A stretch of 64,000 bases of DNA from DATDAH01 sp963725155 (GCA_963725155.1 CAVRXU010000002.1:1010666-1074665), one strand, 5' to 3'; shown: positions 45,043-54,042, counted from the stretch's first letter. A program made the numbers and translations. The notes: generated from the letters alone by a model not told the origin.

Positions 45043-46266
45043 GTGATCTCACCCGAGGACGCCCGGGCCCACGTCCTGTCCCGAGTCCCCCTCCTGGCCT
45101 CGACCTCGGTGCCGCTCGTCGACGCCGTCGGGTGCGTGACGTCGGAGGCGGTCACCGCCGGCGACGCCATCCCGTCCTTCGACAACACCGCGATGGACGG
45201 GTATGCGCTGCGGGCGGCCGACGTGGCCCAGGCCACCGAGGACGCCCCGGCCCGCCTCGAGGTCATCGGGACCTTGGCCGCGGGCACCAGCGCCCGCCCC
45301 GAGATCGGTCCTGGCCAGGCGGCCCGCATCATGACCGGGGCCCCGGTGCCCCCGGGGGCCGACGCCATCGTCATGGTCGAGCTCACGGATCGGGACGGCG
45401 ACGACGGCGTGCTCGTCCGGTCGGCCGTGCCCGCCGGCAATCACGTGCGCCGGGTCGGCGAGGACGTCGAGGTGGGCGATGTGGTCGTGGCCGAGGGCAC
45501 GGTCCTGACCCCGGCCCACATCGGGGTGCTGGCCAGCGTCGGTCGCGAAGCCGTCACCGTGCGGCGCCCGCCCCGGGTCGGCGTGCTGTCCACCGGCGAC
45601 GAGTTGGTGACGGCCCCGGCGCCGCTCGCGTTCGGTCAGATCCGGGACTCCAACCGCCCGATGCTCCTGGCCGAGGTGGCGGCCAGCGGGTTCGATGCGG
45701 TCAACTTGGGCACGGTTCCCGACGACGAGGCCGTCCTCACCACGACGCTCGCCGAGGCTGCCGCCTCCTGCGACGCCGTCGTCACCTCGGGCGGCGTCAG
45801 CGTCGGCGACTTCGACCTCATGAAGCAGGTGCTGGACACGCTGGGCGACATGAAGTGGATGCAGATCGCCATCCGTCCGGCCAAGCCCTTCGCCTTCGGC
45901 CTGGTCGGCGGCACACCGGTGTTCGGCCTGCCCGGCAACCCCGTGTCGTCCCTGGTGTCGTTCGAGCTGTTCGCTCGTCCCGCCCTGCGCTCGATGATGG
46001 GCCACCCCCGCCTCGACCGCCCCCGCGTCCAGGCCGTGGCCGACGCCGACTTCGGTCGTCGGCCCGACGGGAAGACCCACTTCGTCCGCGTGGTGGCCGC
46101 CTATCGCGACGGCGCGTTCCACGTCAGCCCGGTCGGGGGCCAGGGCAGTCACCACCTCGCCGCCATGGCCTCGGCCAACGCCCTGGCGGTGGTGGAGGAC
46201 GGTGACGGCGTGGCCGAAGGCGAGATGTTGAGTGTCATCCCGCTCGAAGACGTGCCCACGGGCTGA
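45043..46266 (+). CDS. moeA: Molybdopterin molybdenumtransferase MoeA
   Basis: 407 residues, GTG start 16 bases after galU. Four-domain MoeA: SFDNTAMDGYALRAAD, IMTGAPVPPGADAIVMVE, GVLSTGDELV, VVTSGGVSVGDFDLMKQVL, and FGLPGNPVSSLVSFELF. It inserts molybdenum into molybdopterin-AMP. First of three Moco genes here. Confidence 0.96.
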   Translation: MISPEDARAHVLSRVPLLASTSVPLVDAVGCVTSEAVTAGDAIPSFDNTAMDGYALRAADVAQATEDAPARLEVIGTLAAGTSARPEIGPGQAARIMTGAPVPPGADAIVMVELTDRDGDDGVLVRSAVPAGNHVRRVGEDVEVGDVVVAEGTVLTPAHIGVLASVGREAVTVRRPPRVGVLSTGDELVTAPAPLAFGQIRDSNRPMLLAEVAASGFDAVNLGTVPDDEAVLTTTLAEAAASCDAVVTSGGVSVGDFDLMKQVLDTLGDMKWMQIAIRPAKPFAFGLVGGTPVFGLPGNPVSSLVSFELFARPALRSMMGHPRLDRPRVQAVADADFGRRPDGKTHFVRVVAAYRDGAFHVSPVGGQGSHHLAAMASANALAVVEDGDGVAEGEMLSVIPLEDVPTG

Positions 46267-46309
46267 GGAACGGATGCGGGTCGGGGCGAGGCCCCCGTAG
46301 GGTGGAGGC

Positions 46310-47293
46310 GTGGGGCAGCCGCTGGTGGACTCGTTCGGTCGTGTGCACCGAGACCTGCGCATCTCGGTCACCGACCGCTGCAACTTCCGTTGCGTCTACT
46401 GCATGCCCGAGGAAGGCATGGACTGGACGCCCCGGGACGAGATCCTCACGTTCGAGGAGATCGAGCGCATCGCCCGGGTCCTGGTCGACCGCTTCTCCTT
46501 CGACTCGATCCGCCTGACCGGGGGCGAGCCGACGGTCCGGGCCCGCCTGCCGGTCCTGGTGAAGAAGCTGTCCGCCCTCGGTGTGGACATGGCCATGACG
46601 ACGAACGGGGCCACGCTGGGGCTGCTCGCCGACGATCTGGCCGCGGCCGGACTGAACCGCATCAACATCTCGCTCGACTCGCTCAAGGCCGACCGCTTCC
46701 TGCAGCTCACCCGCCGCGACGCGCTGGGCCAGGTCCTCGACGGCATCGACGCCGCCGTGACCGCCGGGTTCGCCCCGGTGAAGGTGAACGTCGTCCTGAT
46801 GCGGGGCATCAACGACGACGAGATCGTGGACTTCGCCACCTTCGGGCGCGAGCGGGGCGTACAGGTCCGCTTCATCGAGTTCATGCCCCTCGACGCCGAC
46901 GGCGCGTGGCAGGCCGAGCAGGTGGTCAGCCGGGACGAGATCGTGGCCGCCATCGAGCCCGTGTACCCCCTCGAGGCGATCACCCGTGACCATCACCCCG
47001 CCGAGCTCTACCGCTACTCGGACGGTGCGGGCGAGATCGGCATCATCCCGTCGGTCACCGACGCCTTCTGCGGGTCCTGTGACCGGGTCCGGCTCACGGC
47101 CGAGGGCGGCCTGCGCAACTGCCTCTTCGCCCTCGAGGAGGAGGACCTGCGCGGATTGCTGCGGAGCGGCGGCACCGACGATGACCTGGCCGCCGCGGTC
47201 GTGGCCAACATCGGGGCCAAATGGGCGGGCCACCAGATCAACCAGGTGCACTTCATCCGGCCGGCCCGCTCGATGAGCCAGATCGGCGGCTGA
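46310..47293 (+). CDS. moaA: GTP 3',8-cyclase MoaA
   Basis: 327 residues, GTG start. Radical-SAM cluster CNFRCVYC (Cys 24, 28, 31), RLTGGEPTVR, and the second C-terminal cluster FCGSCDRVRL with LRNCLF. Ends in the required Gly-Gly. It turns GTP into the cyclic precursor with MoaC. Needs [4Fe-4S] clusters. Confidence 0.97.
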   Translation: MGQPLVDSFGRVHRDLRISVTDRCNFRCVYCMPEEGMDWTPRDEILTFEEIERIARVLVDRFSFDSIRLTGGEPTVRARLPVLVKKLSALGVDMAMTTNGATLGLLADDLAAAGLNRINISLDSLKADRFLQLTRRDALGQVLDGIDAAVTAGFAPVKVNVVLMRGINDDEIVDFATFGRERGVQVRFIEFMPLDADGAWQAEQVVSRDEIVAAIEPVYPLEAITRDHHPAELYRYSDGAGEIGIIPSVTDAFCGSCDRVRLTAEGGLRNCLFALEEEDLRGLLRSGGTDDDLAAAVVANIGAKWAGHQINQVHFIRPARSMSQIGG

Positions 47294-47338
47294 GGCCACC
47301 TTCGGCCGACCGGGGGTCTGCTCACTAGGCTCGCGCCC

Positions 47339-47845
47339 ATGAGCGACGTCGGCCTGACCCATCTCGACCCCCTCGGTCGCGCCCGCATGGTCGATGTGAC
47401 GCCCAAGGAGGCCACACACCGCCGGGCCATTGCCCGGGGACGGGTCTTCATGAAGCCCGAGACCACCTCACTGGTCGCCCGGGGGGCGATCACCAAGGGT
47501 GACGTCCTGGCCGTGGCCCGGGTGTCGGGCATCCAGGCGGCGAAGCGCACCGCGGACCTCATCCCCCTCTGCCACCCGTTGTTGGTGGGCTCGGTCCTCG
47601 TCAACTTCCGCATCGAGGACGAGTACGTCGAGATCGAGGCCCAGGTCGAGACCGTGGACCGCACGGGCGTGGAGATGGAGGCCCTGACCGCCTGTTCGGT
47701 CGCCGCCCTCACCATCTACGACATGTGCAAGTCGGCCGACCGCTCGATGGTCATCGGCGACGTCAGCCTCTGGGAGAAGACCGGCGGCCGTTCCGGGACC
47801 TACCGGCGGGCCGAGACCGAGGACGCTCCCGTCGCTGACTCCTGA
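47339..47845 (+). CDS. moaC: Cyclic pyranopterin monophosphate synthase MoaC
   Basis: 168 residues. LTHLDPLGRARMVDVTPKEA, AAKRTADLIPLCHPLLV (catalytic Lys/His region), VETVDRTGVEMEALTACSVA and YDMCKSADRSM match MoaC closely. Acts after MoaA. The 45-base gap from moaA suggests one transcript. Confidence 0.97.
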   Translation: MSDVGLTHLDPLGRARMVDVTPKEATHRRAIARGRVFMKPETTSLVARGAITKGDVLAVARVSGIQAAKRTADLIPLCHPLLVGSVLVNFRIEDEYVEIEAQVETVDRTGVEMEALTACSVAALTIYDMCKSADRSMVIGDVSLWEKTGGRSGTYRRAETEDAPVADS

Positions 47846-47888
47846 GTCATTTCGCGATGGCCACGGACTGCTGCCCGATTCGCTAAGG

Positions 47889-47916
47889 TTGCAGCTTCGT
47901 AGTAGAAACGTAATGT
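47889..47916 (+). promoter_or_regulatory. Candidate promoter and leader hairpin for the SepX-like gene
   Basis: TTGCAG (47889) and TAATGT (47911), 16 bases apart, stand out in an AT-richer patch. Downstream, CAGAGG-AAA-CCTCTG (47978-47992) forms a hairpin ending one base before the GTG and enclosing the only GAGG ribosome site. Confidence 0.5.
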
Positions 47917-47993
47917 TCGTAACGGAGCCGACAGCCCCGCAACGCACCGCCCGACAAGGGCGAGACCCTGCCGCCGACAGAGGAAACCTCTGA

Positions 47994-48782
47994 GTGACAC
48001 CCATCGTCCTGCTGATCCTGGTCGGTATGTGGGCCGCCGTACTGCTCCCCCCCTACCTCCGAGACCGCAACGACACCCGGGCCGCAGGCAAGCAGAGTCC
48101 GGTCTCCAACAAGCTCGGTGCCCTTTCCCGCTCGTTCGGCAACCGTGACCGTTCGCGCTACCTCCCGGTGGCCTCGTCGTCACTCGGTTCCCCCCAGCAG
48201 GCGGGCAGCCCCCTGCCCGCCGGCTCCCGGCACCCGCTGACCCGCCGGGGCGCCCCCCAGCTGGTCCCCAGCGCCCCGGAGCCCAAGTCCTCCGCCTTCT
48301 CGATCCTCGGTCCCCCGGGCTCCTCTCCTGAAGCCGAGGAGCTCGCCGTCGAGGACGCCCGCTTCCTGCTCGCCCCTGAGATCGACGACCCGACGGTGGA
48401 CGGGATCACGCCCCGCCGGGCCATCCCGGCCGATGTCCTGGCCTCCCGCGCCGCCCGCAAGCGCCGCCGTGAGGTGCTCTACACCCTGCTGGCCGCCAGC
48501 GGACTCAGCCTGCTGATGGCCGTGGGCCTGGGCGGGCCGGTCCTCGCCCTCCACGTGCTGATCGACATCGCCCTGGTCGTCTACGTCGGCCTCCTCGTCC
48601 GCATGCAGCGGGCCAAGGCCGAGCGCGAGATCAAGGTCGCCTTCCTGCCCCACGGCGGCGAAGGCGTGGCCCCCTCCGAGCTCCTGGCCCAAGGTGGCGG
48701 TTTCCGACCGGGCAACGCCGAGCTGGCCCCGGTCGAGATCGAGTCGACCGCATTCCGGGTCGTCCGCTCCCAGGCCAACTGA
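47994..48782 (+). CDS. SepX/GlpR-like divisome membrane protein
   Basis: 262 residues, GTG start. One N-terminal helix (IVLLILVGMWAAVLLPPYLR), a long disordered Pro/Ser-rich cytoplasmic region, a basic SRAARKRRREVLYTLL segment leading to two helices (about 160-198), and a short tail. This layout and its place just after the galU-moeA genes match the actinobacterial membrane protein known as GlpR or SepX, which in Streptomyces helps organise FtsZ at division sites. The sequence identity is weak by eye; the call rests mainly on topology and synteny. Confidence 0.65.
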   Translation: MTPIVLLILVGMWAAVLLPPYLRDRNDTRAAGKQSPVSNKLGALSRSFGNRDRSRYLPVASSSLGSPQQAGSPLPAGSRHPLTRRGAPQLVPSAPEPKSSAFSILGPPGSSPEAEELAVEDARFLLAPEIDDPTVDGITPRRAIPADVLASRAARKRRREVLYTLLAASGLSLLMAVGLGGPVLALHVLIDIALVVYVGLLVRMQRAKAEREIKVAFLPHGGEGVAPSELLAQGGGFRPGNAELAPVEIESTAFRVVRSQAN

Positions 48783-48783
48783 C

Positions 48784-48814
48784 TGGCCTTTCGGCCACCG
48801 GCTGAGGCCGGTGG
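48784..48814 (+). terminator. Twin alternative hairpins after the SepX-like gene
   Basis: TGGCC-TTTC-GGCCA (48784-48797) and CCACCGGC-TGAG-GCCGGTGG (48795-48814) share bases, so only one can form at once. They directly follow the stop and probably end the plus-strand cluster. Confidence 0.6.
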
Positions 48815-49045
48815 GCGAATCGATCGAACGGGCGGTCGACCACAGTCGACCTTCTCAGCGGCGGCGGACCAGCGTGCGAAGCGCCATCGGGCGGTCGCGG
48901 TGCTCTCGAGACACTGGCACTGGGCCGGATCCCGGGCCCAGCTGAGCGTTCCGTCGGCGAGCGCCCGGTCCATGGCCGAGCGCCGGAGGCCGTGGTAGAT
49001 CAGCTCGCGTGTCCGCTCCTGGTCACTGCTGATCTCGCCGGGCAT
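48815..49045 (-). pseudogene. Remnant of a second CAP-domain gene
   Basis: The minus-strand frame from an ATG at 49045 reads RELIYHGLRRSAMDRALADG, then a CQCLEST and WSAAAEKV pattern that lines up with the CQCLEHR and WCAAAENV of the intact CAP gene just upstream. A hydrophobic signal-like stretch (LAGVVGAVSLPLGAVEG) precedes the ATG in frame without a start. The frame then runs on against sepX with no CAP-like sequence, so the 3' half is missing. I read it as a decayed tandem copy. Confidence 0.5.
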
Positions 49046-49109
49046 GCCTTCGACGGCGCCCAGGGGGAGGCTGACCGCGCCTACGACGCCGGCCAGCCGA
49101 CCTCGGTGA

Positions 49110-49637
49110 TCAGCAGCTGAAGTCGGCGAACGCGTGCACCACGAAGTACTCGCCGTGGCGGTCCTTGGCCACGCCGACGGCGAGAGCGGTCCAGCGGGTG
49201 TTCAAGATGTTGTCCCGGTGGCCCGATGAGTGCATGAAGGCGTCATGGACGGCCCCGAGCGTGCCGCCATTGCCGCTGCGCCCGACGTTCTCGGCCGCGG
49301 CGCACCAGCCCGGGGGCGTCCCGAACGGCGCGGCTCGGTGCTCGAGGCACTGACAGGCCCGCAGGTGCTCGGCCCAGCGTTGCGCCTTCTGGTTCATGAG
49401 GCCGTTCATGCTGATGGACCGACGGTTGCGGGCCGTGCGGGCCCGGTTGACCTGGTCGGCGACCACCTGCTGGCCGTGGGACATCACCCGGGGCGTCAGG
49501 CGGGCCGACGTCGACTCGGCCGCCGTGGCGGCGGGCGTCGTCGGCAGCGCCGAGCTGACCAGCAGGGCCATGGCAACCAGGGCGCTGGCCGTGATCACGC
49601 GCAGCGTCACGGAGCGGGGAGGGGGTGGAGCGGTCAT
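49110..49637 (-). CDS. Secreted CAP (SCP/PR-1) domain protein
   Basis: 175 residues. Signal peptide about 1-39 (VITASALVAMALLVSSALP), then a CAP domain: VNRARTARNRRSISMNGLMN, AEHLRACQCLEHR, WCAAAENVG (active-site Glu), FMHSSGHRDNILNTRWTALA (His-rich CAP2 motif) and YFVVHAFADFSC. Several cysteines likely form disulfides. Bacterial CAP proteins are secreted, with unclear binding or hydrolytic roles. Close to the tRNA-Ala gene on the opposite strand. Confidence 0.88.
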   Translation of the reverse strand: MTAPPPPRSVTLRVITASALVAMALLVSSALPTTPAATAAESTSARLTPRVMSHGQQVVADQVNRARTARNRRSISMNGLMNQKAQRWAEHLRACQCLEHRAAPFGTPPGWCAAAENVGRSGNGGTLGAVHDAFMHSSGHRDNILNTRWTALAVGVAKDRHGEYFVVHAFADFSC

Positions 49638-49712
49638 TGGGATCCCTTTGATCTACGGTCCCGACCGCGCCAACCTTGAGTTGCAAACGCGACGATAGCC
49701 TCTGCCGCACCC

Positions 49713-49789
49713 GGGGGTGTAGCTCAGTTGGCTAGAGCGCTACGTTCGCAACGTAGAGGCCGGCGGTTCGAGTCCGCTCACCTCCACCA
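49713..49789 (+). tRNA. tRNA-Ala (anticodon CGC)
   Basis: 77 bases with an encoded CCA. Acceptor GGGGGTG pairs with CACCTCC and includes the G3-U70 pair that identifies alanine tRNAs. D-arm GCTC/GAGC, anticodon stem CTACG/CGTAG around TTCGCAA (anticodon CGC), T-arm with TTCGAGT. Its 3' half recurs at 52356 and 55805, showing use as an integration site. Confidence 0.95.
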
Positions 49790-49833
49790 TCCGAAGCCTT
49801 GGTGAGTGGGCGTTTGCCCCATGGCCCGAGGCC

Positions 49834-50115
49834 TCACCGTCGTGTTGGTCCGGAGTGGCGGCGGGCGAGGCTGGCGCGGATCGCCAGGTCAATGCGGTAC
49901 ACGATCGACAACCCGAAGCGGACAGACAGAGCGATCGTCGACGCGTGGTGTTCCGCATCGAAGTCACTCGGAGGCACCAAGACGATCCACAGCGTCAGAA
50001 GGGCCAACAGGTCCAGCGGCACCTGTGTTCTCACCAGGTAGACGTCAAGGCGACCGGTTGGATCGTCCTGTTCCCCGTGGAGGGCAGCTTCGGCATCAAG
50101 GGGTTCGGTGGGCAT
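49834..50115 (-). pseudogene. N-terminal fragment of an ion-channel-like membrane protein
   Basis: About 93 residues from the ATG at 50115 (another at 50121). After a hydrophilic start comes VPLDLLALLTLWIVLVPP and then SVRFGLSIVYRIDLAIRASL, resembling the first two helices of voltage-gated-channel-like proteins. It stops 44 bases past the tRNA end with no pore or later helices, so it appears cut at the island edge. The family call is tentative. Confidence 0.45.
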
Positions 50116-50179
50116 GCACATGGCGTTCCATGGCCGACACCACGGCCCTTGCGCCCGACGCGTGAGACGCTGTTGGCCC

Positions 50180-50884
50180 ATGGGCGTTGACCGCGACGAC
50201 GAGGACCAGGAAGGACACGGCCACGGGCGAGGCGACGTTGAGGAGATCCTCGGCGAGAGCCGCTGGCCGCCAGCGATCACACTCGTTGTGGCCATGGTTG
50301 TGCCGTTCCTGCTTCCCGACCGCTACAGCCTCGGGCCACCCTGGGCTGCATCGGTCGTGCTGCTGGTGCTCCTGGTGGCGTTGACGATCGCCGACCCGGG
50401 TCGCATCAACAGGCGCTCGCCAACCATCCGTAGGCTGGAGATCGGCCTGGTCGCAGTCCTAGCCATCGGCGCAGGGTGGATCACGATCGCGTTGACCGCC
50501 GAGCTGGTCAACGGGGACCCACGTCTCAACAACGCCACCACACTCCTCGAGTCCGGCGGGCTGGTGCTGCTCGACATCATCATCGCGTTCACGTTCGTGT
50601 ACTGGGTGGTCGACGGTGGCGGCGCGGTTGATCGGGCGTGCCACATGACGCCCTATCCCGACTTCGCCTTCCCCCAACACATGAACTCTGACCTGGCGCC
50701 GCCCGGGTGGCGACCCCTCTTCCTCGACTACCTCTACTTGGGGATCACCGACGCCATCGCGTTCAGCCCAACCGACGTCATGCCGCTCAAGCACTGGGCC
50801 AAGATGGCCATGGCGCTGGAGTCGGTGATGTCCCTCGTGATCGTCGGCCTCGTGATCGCACGCGCCGTCAACATCCTGAACTAG
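50180..50884 (+). CDS. Membrane protein, DUF1345/two-helix-channel-like
   Basis: 234 residues from the ATG at 50180. Five to six helices; the end LYLGITDAIAFSPTDVMPLK followed by WAKMAMALESVMSLVIVGLV has the layout of a pore loop plus last helix of DUF1345/ion-channel-2 proteins, without the GYGD filter (AFSPTD instead). Divergent from the truncated channel-like gene. Transported ion, if any, unknown. Confidence 0.65.
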   Translation: MGVDRDDEDQEGHGHGRGDVEEILGESRWPPAITLVVAMVVPFLLPDRYSLGPPWAASVVLLVLLVALTIADPGRINRRSPTIRRLEIGLVAVLAIGAGWITIALTAELVNGDPRLNNATTLLESGGLVLLDIIIAFTFVYWVVDGGGAVDRACHMTPYPDFAFPQHMNSDLAPPGWRPLFLDYLYLGITDAIAFSPTDVMPLKHWAKMAMALESVMSLVIVGLVIARAVNILN

Positions 50885-51057
50885 TCCCACGGCAAGACTC
50901 GTTGCGGTCGCGTTCCACCGGCGGCAAGGAGGCGGTAGACGACGCCATCTAGCTCCCGGGCACCAGCGCCCCTGCCCGCTCAGTGCCCGCCCGGACAATC
51001 GCCGATCGGCACTCAGCGTGCCTACATCGGACATGTCGAGGAAATTAGCGTGCGGCC

Positions 51058-52218
51058 ATGGCGGACCGACCTCGAGTCCTGATCGTTGGCGCTGGAGTCG
51101 GTGGGCTCACCTTGGCCGCAGGACTGCAACATTTCGGGATCGTTCCCACCGTGGCAGAGATCGAGAGTTCCTCGCTGGGGCGCGGTCTGGCGCTGATGCT
51201 CACGAGCAACGTCGGTATGGCGTTGCGGCGAATCGGGCTGGACGTGGCAGTTGCCGGGGAGGGGACGGTTCTAGAGGAGATCGTGCAGACCGACGCGTCG
51301 GGCGCCTCCATCGACCATCACGACCTTCGGCCGGCGAATGATCGCTACGCACCTACCTTCGGCATAACCCGCGATGGTCTGATCTCGGCCCTCTCCGCTG
51401 GGCCGCCATGCCCGGTGGCGTATGGCACGACTGTGTCGGCACTCGATTGGTCAACCGATTCGCCCGGCGTGACGTTTTCAGATGGAAGGCGGGCTCAATT
51501 CGATCTGGTCGTCGGTGCTGACGGCATTCACTCCGCGATACGCAAGGTGATCTTCGCGGGTGTCGAGCCGATCTATCGCTCGTTCTGCGCCTGGCGCACC
51601 GTGATGGAACGCGCGGACTCCGACAGGGTCTTCACGATCAGGTCGATGCCGGGCGCTGTCCTGGGCAGTTTCCAAGTCGCCCCCCAGATGGTTTACGCCT
51701 TCCTACTGGTCCACGCCGCGGAGATCCCATCGCTTTCACGAGCTCAGCACCTGGCACGCTTCAAAGAGCTGGCCTCGCCATTTCATGGGCCGATCTCGAC
51801 TCTGATCCACGAGCAGCGAGACCCAACTCGCGTCGTGTTTGTCCCGGTGTACGAGGTGGAGACTCCCTCCTATCACCAGGGCCGCGTGGTTCTCATTGGC
51901 GACGCGGCCCATGCCTTCTCACCGCTGTTGGCTCAAGGTGCCGCCATGGCCATCGAGGATGCCGTCACGCTGGCCGAGATGATCGGCACGAACAACGACC
52001 TCGACCAGCTCCTACGCAGCTTCGAGGCCGCACGGCGACCACGAGTAGACGCGATACGCGCCGCGGTTCGTCGTCGTACCGCGGCCAGAGGCTTCGAGGG
52101 GCCAGCAACACCCGAGCTGTTGGAGCGACATCCAATGGTTTTCTCCGACTCGCTGAAGGCCTACGACGACCTAATCGAAGATCCCTTTGCCCCGCCGCCG
52201 CCCCCCAGCGAAAGCTGA
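51058..52218 (+). CDS. FAD-dependent monooxygenase
   Basis: 386 residues. FAD-binding VLIVGAGVGGLTLAAGLQ, the middle VVGADGIHSAIRK (DG motif) and VVLIGDAAHAFSPLLAQGAA (GD motif) define a p-hydroxybenzoate-hydroxylase-like class A flavoprotein. No membrane part. Codon use is visibly less GC-biased than core neighbours (CATTTCGGG, GATCGC), fitting recent acquisition. Substrate unknown; probably an aromatic or polyketide-like compound. Confidence 0.9.
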   Translation: MADRPRVLIVGAGVGGLTLAAGLQHFGIVPTVAEIESSSLGRGLALMLTSNVGMALRRIGLDVAVAGEGTVLEEIVQTDASGASIDHHDLRPANDRYAPTFGITRDGLISALSAGPPCPVAYGTTVSALDWSTDSPGVTFSDGRRAQFDLVVGADGIHSAIRKVIFAGVEPIYRSFCAWRTVMERADSDRVFTIRSMPGAVLGSFQVAPQMVYAFLLVHAAEIPSLSRAQHLARFKELASPFHGPISTLIHEQRDPTRVVFVPVYEVETPSYHQGRVVLIGDAAHAFSPLLAQGAAMAIEDAVTLAEMIGTNNDLDQLLRSFEAARRPRVDAIRAAVRRRTAARGFEGPATPELLERHPMVFSDSLKAYDDLIEDPFAPPPPPSES

Positions 52219-52355
52219 CATCCCTCGCAAGCCCGCAAGAGCCCGCAAAACAGGGCGCAACGACGAGAACTAGCGACAGGTCCGGGACGGCCAGGTCGAG
52301 CAGGCAGGCCGCGGGATTCCCCGGATTGGCGGGGCTCCAATGACCGGGCCGGGAA

Positions 52356-52403
52356 ACGTTCGCAACGTAGAGGCCTGCGGTTCGAGTCCGCTCACCTCTA
52401 CCA
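52356..52403 (+). repeat. tRNA-Ala 3'-half copy (att-like site 2)
   Basis: 48 bases from the anticodon stem-loop to CCA match tRNA-Ala 49742-49789 with only two differences (GGCCTGCGG for GGCCGGCGG, CCTCTACCA for CCTCCACCA). There is no 5' half, so it is not a tRNA gene but the expected far end of an integrated element. Confidence 0.85.
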
Positions 52404-52487
52404 CTGACAGGGCCGTTTGCCCTGGTCACGCCGGGTTTTCGGGCCCGAGCGGGTTGTCCGCCACAGACCGCGAAAACCCCTCCGGGC

Positions 52488-52847
52488 CTATTGGGCCTCC
52501 GCGCGCGATCCGAGTACGCAGAACTCGTTGCCCTCAGGGTCCGCAAGAACAACCCAGGTCTGCTCGCCTTGTCCTACGTCCGCTCGCGTGGCTCCCAGCG
52601 CGAGCAGTCGCTCGACCTCGCCGTCTCGGTCGTCCGGTCGGAAGTCGAGGTGCAGGCGATTCTTCGTCGTCTTCGGCTCAGAGGCCGACACGAAAAGGAG
52701 CCCCGGAAGCCGATCCGCGGTGGGTCTGATCTCGAACTCGTCGGGGTCGTCATTCACGGCAACCCAGCCGAGCGCCTCTCGCCACCAGAGTCCGAGGGCA
52801 CGCGGGTCGCGCGCATCGACGATCGCCTGCTCCCACTCGAGGCTCAT
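52488..52847 (-). CDS. VOC (glyoxalase-like) family protein
   Basis: 119 residues from the ATG at 52847. MSLEWEQAIVDARDPRALGL, then FWREALGW-type sequence (WWREALGWVAV), RLHLDFRPDDRDGEVERLLA and WVVLADPEGNEFCVL are typical of the small Glyoxalase_6-type VOC proteins. Possible drug-binding or detoxification role; no specific function assigned. Confidence 0.85.
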   Translation of the reverse strand: MSLEWEQAIVDARDPRALGLWWREALGWVAVNDDPDEFEIRPTADRLPGLLFVSASEPKTTKNRLHLDFRPDDRDGEVERLLALGATRADVGQGEQTWVVLADPEGNEFCVLGSRAEAQ

Positions 52848-52981
52848 ACGCCGGATCGTAGAAGGCTCCTGCTTGGTGTGCCCCGAAACGCCGGCTGTGG
52901 GCCACGACAGCGCCTGCGCCGAGCGGCACCGAGGGGATGCGTCCCAGCTCCAGCCACGGGTTCCCTCGCTACCCTCAGCTC

Positions 52982-53824
52982 GTGGCTCGACTCGGGTCGT
53001 CGGAACGGACTGACCTCCCGGATCGGGCGTTCGCTTACGTCGACTCCCGGGGGCGGCGGCGTCTTCCAATCCACGACGCGGCCCACGTCCGGAACGCGCT
53101 GGCTCGGTTCAACCAGGTCCACTTCGAGGACGACGCCGCTCGTGACCGGGCGCGGAATCGGCTGCTGCACGCGGCGCAGCGGCATGGGATCGTGCCGCTG
53201 GGGTTCATCACGAGCCAGCTGGACTCGGAGCGCGCGTTCGGGGAGCGCCGCGCCCGCCAACCGGTGTCGCTGCCGACCGGCTTCCTCACCCTGCTGATGA
53301 CCGACATCGAGAATTCGACCGGCCTCGTCGATCGGTTGGGCGAGCGGTACCGCGAGCTCATCGGTGACGTGCGAACCCTGCTTCGGGAGACGGCGGTGGC
53401 GTTCGCGGGCCAGGCCGTTGAGACGCGGGCGGACGAGTTCTTCGCCGTGTTCGAGAGCCCCGGCGCTGCGCTCGCTGCCGCTATCGCCATGCAGCGCGCG
53501 TTCCGTGGGAGCTCCTGGGTGGACGGGGTCGAGGTGAGCGTCCGGATCGGAATCCACAGCGGCTATCCAACGCTCGACGAGGTGAACTACATCGGGCTCG
53601 CCATCCACACGACGGCCAGGGTGTGCGCGGCTGCCCATGGCGGCCAGGTGATCGTGTCCGGCGACACGAAGGAGGCGAGCCAGGGGCAGCGCCCGGCCGG
53701 CCTTCGGTTCGTGAGCCTCGGTGAGCATCGCCTTCGAGGGATCCCCAAGGTCGTGCCCCTGTTCCAGGCCGCGGCCAAGGGCCTGCCGTTCCGCTTCCCG
53801 CCGCCCCGCACGACCACTCGTTGA
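52982..53824 (+). CDS. Class III adenylate/guanylate cyclase with N-terminal DUF6582-like domain
   Basis: 280 residues from the GTG at 52982. The first 75 residues (DLPDRAFAYVDSRGRRRLPI, HVRNALARFNQVHFEDD) are a small domain also found alone in actinobacteria. The cyclase domain has LLMTDIENSTGL (first metal Asp), ADEFFAVFESPGAAL (second acidic site) and GLAIHTTARVCAAAHGGQV, with His where many cyclases have the transition-state Asn; this His form is common in actinobacterial cyclases, and activity may be altered. Probably makes cAMP in response to an unknown cue. Confidence 0.85.
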   Translation: MARLGSSERTDLPDRAFAYVDSRGRRRLPIHDAAHVRNALARFNQVHFEDDAARDRARNRLLHAAQRHGIVPLGFITSQLDSERAFGERRARQPVSLPTGFLTLLMTDIENSTGLVDRLGERYRELIGDVRTLLRETAVAFAGQAVETRADEFFAVFESPGAALAAAIAMQRAFRGSSWVDGVEVSVRIGIHSGYPTLDEVNYIGLAIHTTARVCAAAHGGQVIVSGDTKEASQGQRPAGLRFVSLGEHRLRGIPKVVPLFQAAAKGLPFRFPPPRTTTR

Positions 53825-53865
53825 GGTTGTGTTGAGAAGGGTCGCGGGCCTCGCGGGCTGATCGG

Positions 53866-54042
53866 TCAGGAACCCGCCATCGGCTCCCAAGCCGCGACGT
53901 CGAGCCGCGGCGCGTGGAGCTTCTCGTAGAACGGCAGGAGATGGGCGGCGAACTGCGCCAGCTCGTCGGAGGTCTCGACGGTGCCCGTGTAGCGACGCTG
54001 GCGCTGCTCGAAGCCGGAGCTGGCGCTGACGTAGGCATGAGT
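53866..54042 (-). pseudogene. C-terminal gene fragment (possibly sulfotransferase-like)
   Basis: A minus-strand frame ending at TGA 53866 reads YVSASSGFEQRQRRYTGTVE, ELAQFAAHLLPFYEKLHAPR and WEPMAGS, which looks like genuine protein C-terminus. It has no start: upstream, the coding signal switches frame into the antiporter fragment. The LLPFYEKL stretch hints at sulfotransferases, but this is weak. Confidence 0.4.

Noticed and set aside
48581..49045. A full 154-residue minus-strand gene
   Set aside because: Only the first half resembles a CAP domain; the rest is antisense to the SepX-like gene and has no CAP motifs.
52356..52403. A second tRNA gene
   Set aside because: The acceptor 5' strand and D-arm are missing, so it cannot fold as a tRNA.
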